Origin: Dendrosporobacter quercicolus
Lineage (GTDB): Bacteria; Bacillota; Negativicutes; DSM-1736; Dendrosporobacteraceae
Assembly: GCF_900104455.1 (NCBI RefSeq)
Contig: NZ_FNHB01000003.1
Coordinates: forward strand, 104,622-168,621
Direction of reading: 5' to 3'
DNA length: 64,000 nucleotides
Below are positions 34,972 through 43,812 of this stretch, piece by piece. The notes under the pieces are model-generated. The model made no database searches. It was not told the origin of the DNA and saw only the letters and a program-made list of their open reading frames with translations. The stretch's first letter is position 1. Every line of letters begins with the position of its first letter. The position numbers and the translations under genes were made by a program.

Positions 34972-35811
34972 ATGAACAAAAAGTTTGCACTGCCATTTGC
35001 ACTAAATAATATTAAATTGATAGCAACTTTTTTTGTTGATGAAACATATAGCCAAAGGCATGCACATATGATTCATTCCCATCAAAATGTACTCGAATTA
35101 CTTTATATATGTAGCGGAAAAGGAAGATATCTTGTAGGTAATCGCGAATATGCTGTACATTCTGGTGATCTCATTATTTGCAATGCGGGAATTCTTCATG
35201 GAGAAGCTCCTTTTCAACAGCATGATATGCAAACGTATTGTTGTGCTCTTTCTGGAATTAACATAAATGGATTGCCTCCAAACTGTTTAATCGATTATAG
35301 CCATAAACCTGTATTTTCTTTTAAAGATACAGCGGAGCATTTACAGCAACTTATGCCTATGTTGCATGAATTTTATATGACATTACCAAATGTGGTTTCA
35401 TATCATTTGGCTATAAGTATTTTACTTTTGGTTTATGAACAAATATTAAAACAACAAAAGTGCGGACAAATGGAGCATGAGCAGAAAAATGAAAACCTTG
35501 TGCGTAAAATTACGGAATTTATTGATGGACACTATAAAGAGCCGATCAAACTATCAACCATCAGCTGCGCTCTTCATATCAGTTCTTCGCTATTATCCCA
35601 TGTTTTTAAGCAGGAAACAGGTTTATCGCCAATTCAGTATGTAATTCAGCGGCGTATCGGAGAAGCGCAAAGTCTTTTAATGGAAACGCATCTTTCGATT
35701 CGAGAGATAGAAGAAAGTCTTGGGTTTGGCAGTAGTGTTCATTTTAGTGCGATGTTCAAAAAGTATGTTGGGATTTCTCCTAAGGATTACAGAAATCATT
35801 TTAAAAAATAA
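34972..35811 (+). CDS. AraC-family regulator with cupin N-terminal domain
   Basis: A 279-residue AraC-type protein. The N-terminal cupin has HAHMIHSHQNVLELLYICSG and GKGRYLVGNREYAVHSGDLI, as in sugar-sensing AraC proteins; the C-terminal domain has the two helix-turn-helices ending SVHFSAMFKKYVGISPKDYR. It starts with ATG after AGGAGAGG. The gene is AT-rich, like the two that follow, which encode an inositol-dehydrogenase-like enzyme and a TIM-barrel isomerase. It probably controls these sugar or polyol genes. A terminator separates them, so they are not one transcript. Confidence 0.88.
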   Translation: MNKKFALPFALNNIKLIATFFVDETYSQRHAHMIHSHQNVLELLYICSGKGRYLVGNREYAVHSGDLIICNAGILHGEAPFQQHDMQTYCCALSGININGLPPNCLIDYSHKPVFSFKDTAEHLQQLMPMLHEFYMTLPNVVSYHLAISILLLVYEQILKQQKCGQMEHEQKNENLVRKITEFIDGHYKEPIKLSTISCALHISSSLLSHVFKQETGLSPIQYVIQRRIGEAQSLLMETHLSIREIEESLGFGSSVHFSAMFKKYVGISPKDYRNHFKK

Positions 35812-35821
35812 TATTGATTTC

Positions 35822-35866
35822 AAAATGCATAGTATTGTTATATTTATGATACTATGTATTTTTTTG
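35822..35866 (+). terminator. Intrinsic terminator after araC
   Basis: A 13-bp stem with one mismatch (35823-35835 with 35849-35861) and a T-rich tail. Confidence 0.8.
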
Positions 35867-36032
35867 CAAGATTTTATAACAGGAAATTAAATTCTATTTA
35901 TTTGTTGCGATTATTCTGAAAATTATAACAAGATTATAATAACAGTAACAAATACTATTAATTATAATATTAATTAAGGTTCATGAACTGTAAGAGATTA
36001 TAAGTTTGTACAAATTGAGAGGGGCCTTCAGC

Positions 36033-37040
36033 ATGAAAGAATTGAGAATAGGGTTAGTCGGAACAGGTAATATTGGCCGTACCCATATTGAACGAATAAA
36101 CCAGCGTTTACAGGGTGGCCGCGTTATTGCCTGCGCAGATGCAAATTTTGATTTTTGTAAAACGGTTGCTGAGCAATATGGGCTTGATGCCTATCAACGT
36201 GGAGAAGATATGATTTCATCTAATGACATTGATGCTGTTATTGTGGCAACGCTTGATCCGTTTCATGAACAATATGTTAGGGCGGCTATTCAGGCCGGGA
36301 AATATGTCTTTTGCGAAAAACCGCTTGCGCCTGAAGCTGAGGCCTGTAAGCGTATTGTCGAAGCGGAAATTACTGGTGGAAAGCATCTTGTACAAGTCGG
36401 TTTTATGCGCCGCTACGATCCAGGCTATCGCCAACTGAAAGGTTTGCTTGCGTCTGGGAAATATGGACTTCCTTTGATGCTGCATTGCGCACACCGCAAT
36501 TATGATGCACCTGGCTTTACAACTCCTATGTCTGTTGAAAATTCGATGATCCATGAAATTGATGTACTTCGTTGGCTGCTCAATGAAAATTATGCAACAG
36601 TAGAAGTTGTTTTTCCAAAATCGACTCGTCATGCGGAAGGTGATTTACGTGATCCGCAAATTATGTATTTGACGACGGAATCAGGTGTGCGAATTGATGT
36701 TGAGTCTTTTGTGAATTGCCGTTATGGCTATGATATAAAATGTGAAATTGTATGCGAAGAAGCTTCTTTGAATTTACCAGAACCGCCGAATGCAATGATC
36801 AGAACCAACGATTCGCGTATGACTCCAATTTGTCATGATTGGTCAGAACGGTTTATTGACGCATACAACATCGAATTACAAGAATGGATCAACTTTTGTA
36901 AAAATGGACATTTAACAGGGCCCAATGCCTGGGATGGCTATGTTGGGCAAGTAACTGCTAAAGCTGCATCCAAAGCCCGCGATACACAAAGTGTTGTAAG
37001 AATAGAATTGGAATCTATGCCTGATTTTTATAAAAAATGA
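36033..37040 (+). CDS. Gfo/Idh/MocA-family dehydrogenase, IolG-like
   Basis: A 335-residue NAD(P)-dependent sugar or polyol dehydrogenase. The Rossmann motif GLVGTGNIGRTH is at residue 8 and the conserved EKP of the family in GKYVFCEKPLAPEA. The C-terminal region has VENSMIHEIDVLRWLL and NAWDGYVGQVTAKAA, close to inositol 2-dehydrogenase. I use ATG 36033, behind GAGAGGGG; an upstream TTG is less likely. It is followed after 18 bases by a sugar-phosphate isomerase-type gene, so the two form a small operon, probably for inositol or a related polyol. The substrate is inferred only. Confidence 0.85.
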   Translation: MKELRIGLVGTGNIGRTHIERINQRLQGGRVIACADANFDFCKTVAEQYGLDAYQRGEDMISSNDIDAVIVATLDPFHEQYVRAAIQAGKYVFCEKPLAPEAEACKRIVEAEITGGKHLVQVGFMRRYDPGYRQLKGLLASGKYGLPLMLHCAHRNYDAPGFTTPMSVENSMIHEIDVLRWLLNENYATVEVVFPKSTRHAEGDLRDPQIMYLTTESGVRIDVESFVNCRYGYDIKCEIVCEEASLNLPEPPNAMIRTNDSRMTPICHDWSERFIDAYNIELQEWINFCKNGHLTGPNAWDGYVGQVTAKAASKARDTQSVVRIELESMPDFYKK

Positions 37041-37058
37041 ATTTTTGAGGTGAATATT

Positions 37059-38006
37059 GTGAATCTTTGCTTTAATACGGATGGTTTGGGATATATGTCT
37101 TTCGAAGAGATGTTGGATACTGCAGCAGAACTGGGATTTGATTCAATTGAAATTGCTTGTGGAAACTGGTCAAAAGCTCCGCATATTGATTTAGATCATA
37201 TGCTTGAGAATAAAAGTGCGCGTGAAAATTTTATGGAACAAATCAAACATCGCGGACTTGCCTTAGAAGCATTGAATTGCTCGGGAAATCAGCTTGCGCC
37301 AAATGAAGAAGGAAAAGAACATCAAAAAGTTATTGAAAAAACGTTTCAACTAGCCGAAGAGCTCAATATAAAACAGATTGTAATGATGTCTGGCTTGCCT
37401 GGCGGTTCGCCTACGGATATAACACCTAACTGGATTATAACCAGTTGGCCGCCAATTACAACGAAAATTTTAAATTGGCAATGGAATGAAGTATTAATCC
37501 CTTATTGGCAGTCTACGGTAGAGACAGCAAAATCGCATGGAATAGAAAAGATTGCATTAGAAAATCATGGCTGCCAATTAGTTTATAATCCTGAGACTCT
37601 TATTCAGCTGCGGGATGCGGCCGGTCCCATGATTGGCATGAACTTAGATCCGAGCCATCTGCTTTGGATGGGCGGCGATCCTGTTATGGCCTCACGCAAA
37701 TTAGGGGCTGAGCGCATCTATTATGTGCATGCAAAAGATGTGCGTATGGAACGAAACCTTCTAGAGGCTGACGGCGCTTTAGATACAAAAACAATAGATC
37801 AGTTCTCTCAACGTACATGGAATTATGTGGCATTAGGGCATGGTCATAATGTTCAGTGGTGGAAAGAATTTTTTTCTGTTCTGAGCATGATCGGGTATAC
37901 CGGGCCAGTCAGCCTGGAAATGGAAGATTTAACAATGTCGCCATTAACTGGAGTAAAGAAGTCTTTAAATGTGCTAAAAGAAGCTTTACCAAATGATTAT
38001 GAGTGA
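37059..38006 (+). CDS. Sugar phosphate isomerase/epimerase (AP endonuclease-2 TIM barrel)
   Basis: A 315-residue xylose-isomerase-like TIM barrel. The N terminus has LGFDSIEIACGNW; metal-ligand positions are recognisable in KIALENHGCQL (Glu), IGMNLDPSHLLWMGGD (Asp, His), YYVHAKD (His) and VSLEMED (Glu). I chose the GTG at 37059, six bases after GAGGTG; another GTG at 37050 overlaps that site. It follows the IolG-like gene and probably acts on its keto product, like IolE or IolI. The exact reaction is not determined. Confidence 0.85.
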   Translation: MNLCFNTDGLGYMSFEEMLDTAAELGFDSIEIACGNWSKAPHIDLDHMLENKSARENFMEQIKHRGLALEALNCSGNQLAPNEEGKEHQKVIEKTFQLAEELNIKQIVMMSGLPGGSPTDITPNWIITSWPPITTKILNWQWNEVLIPYWQSTVETAKSHGIEKIALENHGCQLVYNPETLIQLRDAAGPMIGMNLDPSHLLWMGGDPVMASRKLGAERIYYVHAKDVRMERNLLEADGALDTKTIDQFSQRTWNYVALGHGHNVQWWKEFFSVLSMIGYTGPVSLEMEDLTMSPLTGVKKSLNVLKEALPNDYE

Positions 38007-38211
38007 GACACAGGTCGGTCACGGCGGTATTGTTGGATCCTGTAATGCTTTTTTCGTTTAAACCCGATTGGACGGTTGCGCCCGCCGCCGACATTCGCTA
38101 TAGTAAAGGAGAATGGAAACATAATAACGCCCGGCCAACAGGCTATGAATGCGAGCAGTCGGCCTGGAACAGTGATATTCAGTAAAAATCTAAAATGGGT
38201 GGAAGTTATTT

Positions 38212-38985
38212 ATGGAAAACGAAAAAGTCCGCCATCTTGATTGCACAAGTGCTCAGATTGGGAAATATGTATTTTTGCCAGGTGATCCGGACCGGAGTAA
38301 GTTGATCGCTTCTTATTTGGACAGGGCAGAGCTTAGTGCGTCTAAACGCGAATTTACCACCTATACCGGATGGCTTGACGGAACAAAAGTCAGTGCGACT
38401 TCAACCGGGATTGGCGGACCCTCAGCGGCGATTGCGATGGAAGAACTGGTAAAGTTGGGAGCGCATACGTTTATTCGTGTGGGCACCTGTGGCGCCATTC
38501 AGGAGGATCTGGAACCAGGTACGCTGATTATTCCCACCGCTGCCATCCGCAAAGAGGGGACAAGCAGGGAGTATCTGCCTGTCGAGTTTCCGGCGGTTGC
38601 GGATTTCTTTTTAGTAGATGCGCTTAGATCAGCGGCGAGCAACTTACGGCACCCTTACGCAATTGGCGTTGTGGAGTGCAAGGATTCTTATTATGGACAG
38701 CACGAACCGGAAAGAATGCCATTCAGGAAAATGCTGATGGAAAAATGGCAAGCTTGGAAGAAGGCTGGCGCGCTTGCTTCGGAAATGGAATCAGCCACAT
38801 TGTTTACAGTAGCTTCTGTCTTGCATGTAAGATGTGCAACGGTCTTGCTGCTGTACCGCAACCGGGAACGTGAAAAAGCGCTTGGCGCTGCTCCTATTTG
38901 CTCAGATACGGTGCACGTTGCCGTTGAAACGGCCATAGAGGCCATGCGCAGGGTAATTAAGCAGGATTTTGATTTGAAGGTGTGA
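38212..38985 (+). CDS. Uridine phosphorylase-family nucleoside phosphorylase
   Basis: A 257-residue member of the PNP/UDP family. The phosphate-binding GDPDRS is near residue 24 and RVGTCGAIQ is the nucleoside phosphorylase signature; the ribose-binding region is SEMESATLF. The length and the Gly-Thr-Cys-Gly form fit uridine phosphorylase. It cleaves uridine to uracil and ribose 1-phosphate. The start is an ATG after a weak GGAAG. It is followed directly by a CRP/FNR-type regulator and then by the putative pyrimidine-degradation operon, so it could supply uracil to that pathway. Confidence 0.85.
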   Translation: MENEKVRHLDCTSAQIGKYVFLPGDPDRSKLIASYLDRAELSASKREFTTYTGWLDGTKVSATSTGIGGPSAAIAMEELVKLGAHTFIRVGTCGAIQEDLEPGTLIIPTAAIRKEGTSREYLPVEFPAVADFFLVDALRSAASNLRHPYAIGVVECKDSYYGQHEPERMPFRKMLMEKWQAWKKAGALASEMESATLFTVASVLHVRCATVLLLYRNREREKALGAAPICSDTVHVAVETAIEAMRRVIKQDFDLKV

Positions 38986-38990
38986 ACGTT

Positions 38991-39704
38991 ATGGCGGAAG
39001 AGAAAGCGGATAGGCTGAAAAATTTGATCGCCGGCGCCAAAGAGGAAAAAGCCTGTCAATGGATAGCCGGTATTTTACAGTTTATGCCGGAGGATTTACA
39101 GCAAAAATGCCGGTTGGTACATCGTAATAAAGGCGCAACTTTGATGCGCGTGGGCGATGAGGCGCAATCCGTCTATTTACTGATCGACGGTGAAGTGAAA
39201 ATCATGAATGAACTGCCCCGCGGCATTATTTACGCCCTTGGTAATCTGCGTGCTCCGGGAATTTTAGGTGAGAACGAGGTGCTGACCGGTATTCCCTATT
39301 ATCGGGGGACAGTGATGTGCGAAACAGATTGTAAGTTTATCTACTTATCCAAAAATGATTTTTTGCTTTGGATGAAAGAGAGCCACGACGCATTATACCG
39401 GGTTACCATTCAAATTATTGAAAAAAATTTATCGCAAGTTTCCCGCGACCGTGTATTCCTGTTTTCCACCGGCGAAAAGAGATTGGCCTATTTGCTGGCA
39501 AGGTATTTTGAGCAGAAGGCGGAAGCCGGCATTTGCGTTCTGCATATTCCGCGCAGCAAACTGGCTGATGAGATCGGTTTTTGTATGAAAACAGTCGATC
39601 GTTGTATCGCCAAGTTCAAGCAATTGGACATGATTGGCCGGCATGGCGCGAAAATTACGATTACCAAAGCCCAGTACACGAAGCTAAGAGAGTATTTTGG
39701 CTAA
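38991..39704 (+). CDS. CRP/FNR-family transcriptional regulator
   Basis: A 237-residue regulator with an N-terminal cyclic-nucleotide-binding-like beta roll (residues 35-140; GATLMRVGDEAQSVYLLIDG) and a C-terminal winged helix (RSKLADEIGFCMKTVDRCIA). It lacks the N-terminal cysteine cluster of FNR. I chose ATG 38991, eight bases after AAGGTG, rather than the GTG that overlaps the upstream stop. It lies between uridine phosphorylase and the large catabolic operon, so it is a good candidate for controlling them. Effector unknown. Confidence 0.9.
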   Translation: MAEEKADRLKNLIAGAKEEKACQWIAGILQFMPEDLQQKCRLVHRNKGATLMRVGDEAQSVYLLIDGEVKIMNELPRGIIYALGNLRAPGILGENEVLTGIPYYRGTVMCETDCKFIYLSKNDFLLWMKESHDALYRVTIQIIEKNLSQVSRDRVFLFSTGEKRLAYLLARYFEQKAEAGICVLHIPRSKLADEIGFCMKTVDRCIAKFKQLDMIGRHGAKITITKAQYTKLREYFG

Positions 39705-39736
39705 AATTACCGGCAAGATTATTGCTAAATATCCAG

Positions 39737-39763
39737 TAAAAAGGGACACATGTCCTTTTTTTA
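39737..39763 (+). terminator. Intrinsic terminator after the CRP/FNR gene
   Basis: AAAAGGGACA/TGTCCTTTTTTT forms a short stem and a T7 run 33 bases past the stop. Confidence 0.75.
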
Positions 39764-39918
39764 TTGCTGTTAATCGATATAATTGAACCATGGTGATGCA
39801 ACGGGGCAGTCAACGACCTCGGAGCGCGCCATTTTTTTATTTTTTAGGATGGATGCCTGAAATAAACGGCTACGATTCAAGGTTGCCGGATTATATCGAC
39901 AAGTGGAGGGGACTTATC

Positions 39919-41307
39919 ATGGAAAAAACGATTTCGGAGGAAATTGCGGAATTGGCGGCAGGCCTCAGTTATGGGGACCTGCCGGAGTATGCAGCCAGTC
40001 ACGCCAAGCTTCTCACACTGGACGTTCTGGCTTCTATGGTTGGAACTAGAAACATTGTTACAAGCCAGATTGCCAGGGAGGTTGCGCAAGAACTGGGAGG
40101 TCCCGCAGAGGGGACAATCGTAGGGCTGGACAAAAAAGTGGCATTGCCCAATGCTGCTTTTGCCAACGCGATCCAGTGTTATGGCTATGATTTTGTGGAT
40201 GACCACAACGAATCGAATGCTCATCCGTCACCGGCGACTTATCCGGTGGGGCTGGCTTTGTCGGAACATAAAAAAATGAGTGGCAAGCGTTTCCTGGAGG
40301 CGGTCGCCTTGGGGAATGAAGTTGTCTGCCGCATGGGAGCGGCTTATCTTGGCGATATGTATTACCAGGGCTTTCACCCAACCGGCACTTGCGGTACGAT
40401 GGGGGCGGTAGTCACTGCCGGCAAGCTGATGGACCTTGATGTACAGCAAATGGTGTATGCACAAGGCATTGCCGGCAGCATGGTTGCCGGGCTGATGGCT
40501 TGGAATTCCGAAGGTTCATTCACCAAGCGGCTTCAGGCGGGACATCCGGCGATGAACTCGGTGATTGCGGCCAGAATGGCTCATAAGGGCTTTAATGGCC
40601 CGACCGATATCTTTGAAGGCAAGGATGGTTTGCTTCATGCCTACTCTTATTTGGATCATTATGATGCCAAATATTTGTTGGACGGTCTGGGCAAACAGTG
40701 GGTTTTTGCCACTTCCAGCATTAAGGTATATCCGTGCTGCCGTTATTCAGGCGGACACCTGGATGCCTGTCTGCAAATTGTTGATCAATATCAACCCAAT
40801 CCGGAGGATATCGTTAAAATCCTTATTCGATCTTCTAAATATACGATGCGTTTGTTGGCGGAAGAGCGGAAATGGAACCCCAAAAATATCGTGGATTTGC
40901 AGTTCAGTATGCCCTATCAGGCAGCAATCGCCTTTAGAAACGGCAAAGTTACAGTTGATGAATTTGATGTCAAGTACATTGAAGATCCATTGGTCAAACG
41001 GTTGATTTCGGTTACGGAAGTGGTGGAAGATCCTGAATTTGAACGCAGGTATCCCGAACATTATTCGAGTGCTGTTCAAATTATCATGAAGGACGGCAAG
41101 AGTTTTGAAGTGACAGTCGATGATCCCAAGGGAGACTGGCGCAATCCGGTAAAACCTGAAGATGTCAGGGAAAAGTTCCGTGTACTCGCAAACCGTGTTT
41201 ATCCTGATTCACAGAGAACCGAAGCCATTATTCGGTTTGTGGATAGCCTCGAGTGTCAGGAGGACATGTCGGAACTGATGAATTTGGTCAATGACGCAGG
41301 CTGCTAG
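39919..41307 (+). CDS. MmgE/PrpD-family protein
   Basis: A 462-residue enzyme of the MmgE/PrpD family, which includes 2-methylcitrate dehydratase and cis-aconitate decarboxylase. Family features are QCYGYDFVDDHNESNAHPS near the N terminus, FHPTGTCGTMGAVVTAGKL in the middle and the basic FTKRLQAGHPAMN region. ATG 39919 follows GGAGGGG. It heads the catabolic block, separated from the ABC genes by a terminator-like hairpin. Its place next to pyrimidine-ring genes is unexplained; it may act on an acid product or on a different substrate from the usual ones. Confidence 0.9.
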   Translation: MEKTISEEIAELAAGLSYGDLPEYAASHAKLLTLDVLASMVGTRNIVTSQIAREVAQELGGPAEGTIVGLDKKVALPNAAFANAIQCYGYDFVDDHNESNAHPSPATYPVGLALSEHKKMSGKRFLEAVALGNEVVCRMGAAYLGDMYYQGFHPTGTCGTMGAVVTAGKLMDLDVQQMVYAQGIAGSMVAGLMAWNSEGSFTKRLQAGHPAMNSVIAARMAHKGFNGPTDIFEGKDGLLHAYSYLDHYDAKYLLDGLGKQWVFATSSIKVYPCCRYSGGHLDACLQIVDQYQPNPEDIVKILIRSSKYTMRLLAEERKWNPKNIVDLQFSMPYQAAIAFRNGKVTVDEFDVKYIEDPLVKRLISVTEVVEDPEFERRYPEHYSSAVQIIMKDGKSFEVTVDDPKGDWRNPVKPEDVREKFRVLANRVYPDSQRTEAIIRFVDSLECQEDMSELMNLVNDAGC

Positions 41308-41365
41308 TACCTCCTCACAGTGGAAAACATCCGGTTTATGGTTGGTCAACATAATACGTTAAATG

Positions 41366-41427
41366 CAACGGCGCAATAAAAGTACTGCTTTATAGAAGTA
41401 CTGCTTTATTGGCCGTTGTATTTTTTT
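41366..41427 (+). terminator. Terminator or attenuator before the ABC operon
   Basis: CAACGGCGCAATAAA (41366-41380) pairs with TTTATTGGCCGTTG (41405-41418) with one bulge, then TATTTTTTT. The loop holds a tandem repeat AGTACTGCTTTAT. The hairpin ends directly before the AGGAGG of the ABC gene, so it would stop readthrough from the MmgE/PrpD gene or act as an attenuator. Confidence 0.65.
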
Positions 41428-41439
41428 AGGAGGTTTGCT

Positions 41440-42219
41440 ATGAGCACCGCTTACAAATTACAAATTGAAGATGTCAGCATGGTTTACCGGGGGCAAGGCG
41501 GCGAGGATATCACTGCGCTAAAAAACGTGAATTTGAATATTCGCAAAAGCGAATTTATCTCCTTACTGGGACCTTCCGGCTGCGGTAAAACGACGCTGCT
41601 GCGTCTGATCGCCGATCTTTTGCAGCCTACGTCGGGGAAAATTGCCATTGGCGGCCTCAGTCCGCGAGCAGCGCGTAAGGCCCGGCAATACGGAATGGTG
41701 TTTCAAAGCCCGGTTCTTTACGAATGGCGTACGATCCGGGAAAACATCTGCTTGCCGCTTGAAATTATGAACAAGACGCGGGAAGAAAGAAAAAACATAT
41801 CGGACGAAATGCTGGAAATGGTAGGCCTGAGCAAGTTTGCCGAATGCTATCCTTTTCAACTGAGCGGCGGTATGCAGCAACGCGTCGGCATTGCCCGGGC
41901 CTTGGCGATCAATCCGGAAATCCTGCTGATGGATGAACCGTTTTCCGCCCTTGATGAGTTTACGCGCAACAAGCTGCAGGAAGACCTGCTGCGTATTTGG
42001 AGCAACACCAAAAAAACAGTGATTTTTGTCACCCATAATATTTCCGAGGCGATTTTTCTCTCGGATCGTGTCTGTGTGCTGACGCCCCATCCGGGAATTC
42101 TTTCGGCAGTCATCGATATTGACCTTCCGCGTCCCCGGGTGGATGATATTCGGGATACGCCGGAGTTTGCGGCCTTGCTTAGCAAAATTCGCAAATGTTT
42201 TGCGGGGATGAACGAATGA
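41440..42219 (+). CDS. ABC transporter ATP-binding protein, NitT/TauT type
   Basis: A 259-residue ATPase with Walker A GPSGCGKTT, Q-loop MVFQSPVLYEW, signature LSGGMQQRV and Walker B ILLMDEPFSALD, with the FVTHNISEA switch histidine. The FQSP and EW pattern after the Q-loop is typical of the SsuB/TauB/pyrimidine (ThiZ-like) group. ATG 41440 follows AGGAGG. It is the first of four genes encoding a complete importer and overlaps the next by 4 bases. The likely cargo is a pyrimidine or related ring compound, judged by the downstream enzymes. Confidence 0.93.
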   Translation: MSTAYKLQIEDVSMVYRGQGGEDITALKNVNLNIRKSEFISLLGPSGCGKTTLLRLIADLLQPTSGKIAIGGLSPRAARKARQYGMVFQSPVLYEWRTIRENICLPLEIMNKTREERKNISDEMLEMVGLSKFAECYPFQLSGGMQQRVGIARALAINPEILLMDEPFSALDEFTRNKLQEDLLRIWSNTKKTVIFVTHNISEAIFLSDRVCVLTPHPGILSAVIDIDLPRPRVDDIRDTPEFAALLSKIRKCFAGMNE

Positions 42220-43016
42220 AAAGGTGGCAAAGCAGCAGACATATCGCAACCTTGGCCTGGGTGGCGGTCATGATTGTGTTGTGGGAAAGCGGCGCATGGT
42301 TTTTGCAGAATGTGCTGCATGACAACATGCAAGTTCAAAAGCTTCCTTATTTTCACCAGGTGATGAGCACCTTTTTTACTCATTTCGGGTCGTTGTTTGC
42401 CGATGCCATGCTTACTTTGTCCCGGGCGGCAACTGGTTTTGTGTGCGGCGCAGCAGCCGGTATCGCTGTAGCGATCGTCATGAGGTTTAGCCGGTTTATC
42501 GGGGAAATGATTTTTCCTTATCTCATTGTTTTGCGGATGCTGCCCGTATTAGCGCTAGCACCGATTATTTACTCCATTGTCAAAAGTCAGGATGCGGCCC
42601 GGATCGTTCTAGCGGCATTCATTACGTTTTTTCCGGTTGCGGTGAATATGTACAGCGGACTAAAGAGTGTGGACAGGGACAAGCTTGATCTCATTTACTC
42701 CTATGCTGCCAGCAAAAGGGAAACCTACTGTAAACTGATGATCCCTTCTTCCCTCCCCGATCTCTTTGCCGGACTGAAAATTGCCGCCCCTTCCGCGATC
42801 ACGGCGGCAATCCTGGTCGAAATGTTTGGCGCGGATGCCGGGATTGGCATCAAGATTTTAAACTCACTTTATTATGGCGCCAGCAGCGCGCTCATGTTTT
42901 GGGCTTCAGTCCTAACCGCAGCATTGCTGGGGATATTCGGATACGCAGTTATTTATTTCTTGGAAAAAATGCTGATGCCCTGGCAAAAGGCTGACGGAAA
43001 AGAGGAGGCGCACTGA
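42216..43016 (+). CDS. ABC transporter permease, NitT/TauT type (first)
   Basis: A 266-residue permease with about six helices. The coupling loop region reads YAASKRETYCKLMIPSSLPD and then LFAGLKIAAPSAITAAILVE, the standard EAA-type motif of this family. ATG overlaps the ATPase stop as ATGA, and the stop overlaps the next start by one base. It forms a heterodimer with the next permease. Confidence 0.92.
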   Translation: MKRWQSSRHIATLAWVAVMIVLWESGAWFLQNVLHDNMQVQKLPYFHQVMSTFFTHFGSLFADAMLTLSRAATGFVCGAAAGIAVAIVMRFSRFIGEMIFPYLIVLRMLPVLALAPIIYSIVKSQDAARIVLAAFITFFPVAVNMYSGLKSVDRDKLDLIYSYAASKRETYCKLMIPSSLPDLFAGLKIAAPSAITAAILVEMFGADAGIGIKILNSLYYGASSALMFWASVLTAALLGIFGYAVIYFLEKMLMPWQKADGKEEAH

Positions 43017-43786
43017 TGCTGAAAAGAAATAACCTTGCCAATCAACTCATCGCTCTTCTATTCGGCCTAGCGGTTATTCTGTTCTGGCAAGCAGGCGGTT
43101 TCCATGTCCTCTTAAGATTGCGGCCGTACCAGCTTCCATTGCCCAACGAAATTTTCGAGGCGTTTATCGATAACTTTGATGTTATGATGGTGCATACCCA
43201 ATATACCATGACAGAGGCTGTGGCTGGTATTTTTCTTGGCTCCGGCATGGGGTTTCTCTTTGCTGTATTCACTGCTGTTGTTCCACGCTGGGGCGGGGGC
43301 GGGCTAAAGCTGGTGACGGCCATTAACGCCATACCGATGATTGCCATGGCGCCGATCATGAATAATTGGTTTGGCATGGATATGGGATCTAAGATTGCCG
43401 TGGTGACCATGTTTACAATGGCGCCAATGACGATTAACGCTTACTATGGCCTTACTCATCTTCGGCCCTTTGCGCTCGATTTGATGATTTCGTATGCCGC
43501 TGAGCCCAGCGCGGTCTTTTGGCAGCTGAGGCTGCCGAATTGCCTGCCTCATGTGTTTACGGCCATGAAAATCAATACCACGGTGGGGCTGATGGCTGCG
43601 ATCGTCAGTGAGTTCTTTGTATCGCATCACGGTATCGGTTTTGAACTTTCCACGGTCTTAAAGCTATCTCAGATGAGTCTGGGCTGGGCTTATATTGTTG
43701 ACGCTGCTGTCTGCGGCATTCTGTTATACAGTATCGTATCTGTGGTTGAGCGTTATGCTATCAAATGGCACGCTTCTCAAAGATAA
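43016..43786 (+). CDS. ABC transporter permease, NitT/TauT type (second)
   Basis: A 256-residue permease, homologous in pattern to the preceding one: SYAAEPSAVFWQLRLPNCLP followed by HVFTAMKINTTVGLMAAIVSE. The ATG shares its A with the preceding TGA stop. Two different permeases in tandem mean the membrane part is a heterodimer, as in the RibXY or ThiXYZ group rather than the single-permease SsuC group. Confidence 0.92.
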   Translation: MLKRNNLANQLIALLFGLAVILFWQAGGFHVLLRLRPYQLPLPNEIFEAFIDNFDVMMVHTQYTMTEAVAGIFLGSGMGFLFAVFTAVVPRWGGGGLKLVTAINAIPMIAMAPIMNNWFGMDMGSKIAVVTMFTMAPMTINAYYGLTHLRPFALDLMISYAAEPSAVFWQLRLPNCLPHVFTAMKINTTVGLMAAIVSEFFVSHHGIGFELSTVLKLSQMSLGWAYIVDAAVCGILLYSIVSVVERYAIKWHASQR

Positions 43787-43812
43787 AGAACAATTTGTAA
43801 AGGGGAATGAAT

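Noticed and set aside
38007..38211. A short gene between the isomerase and uridine phosphorylase genes
   Set aside because: The open frame has no ribosome site and an implausible composition.
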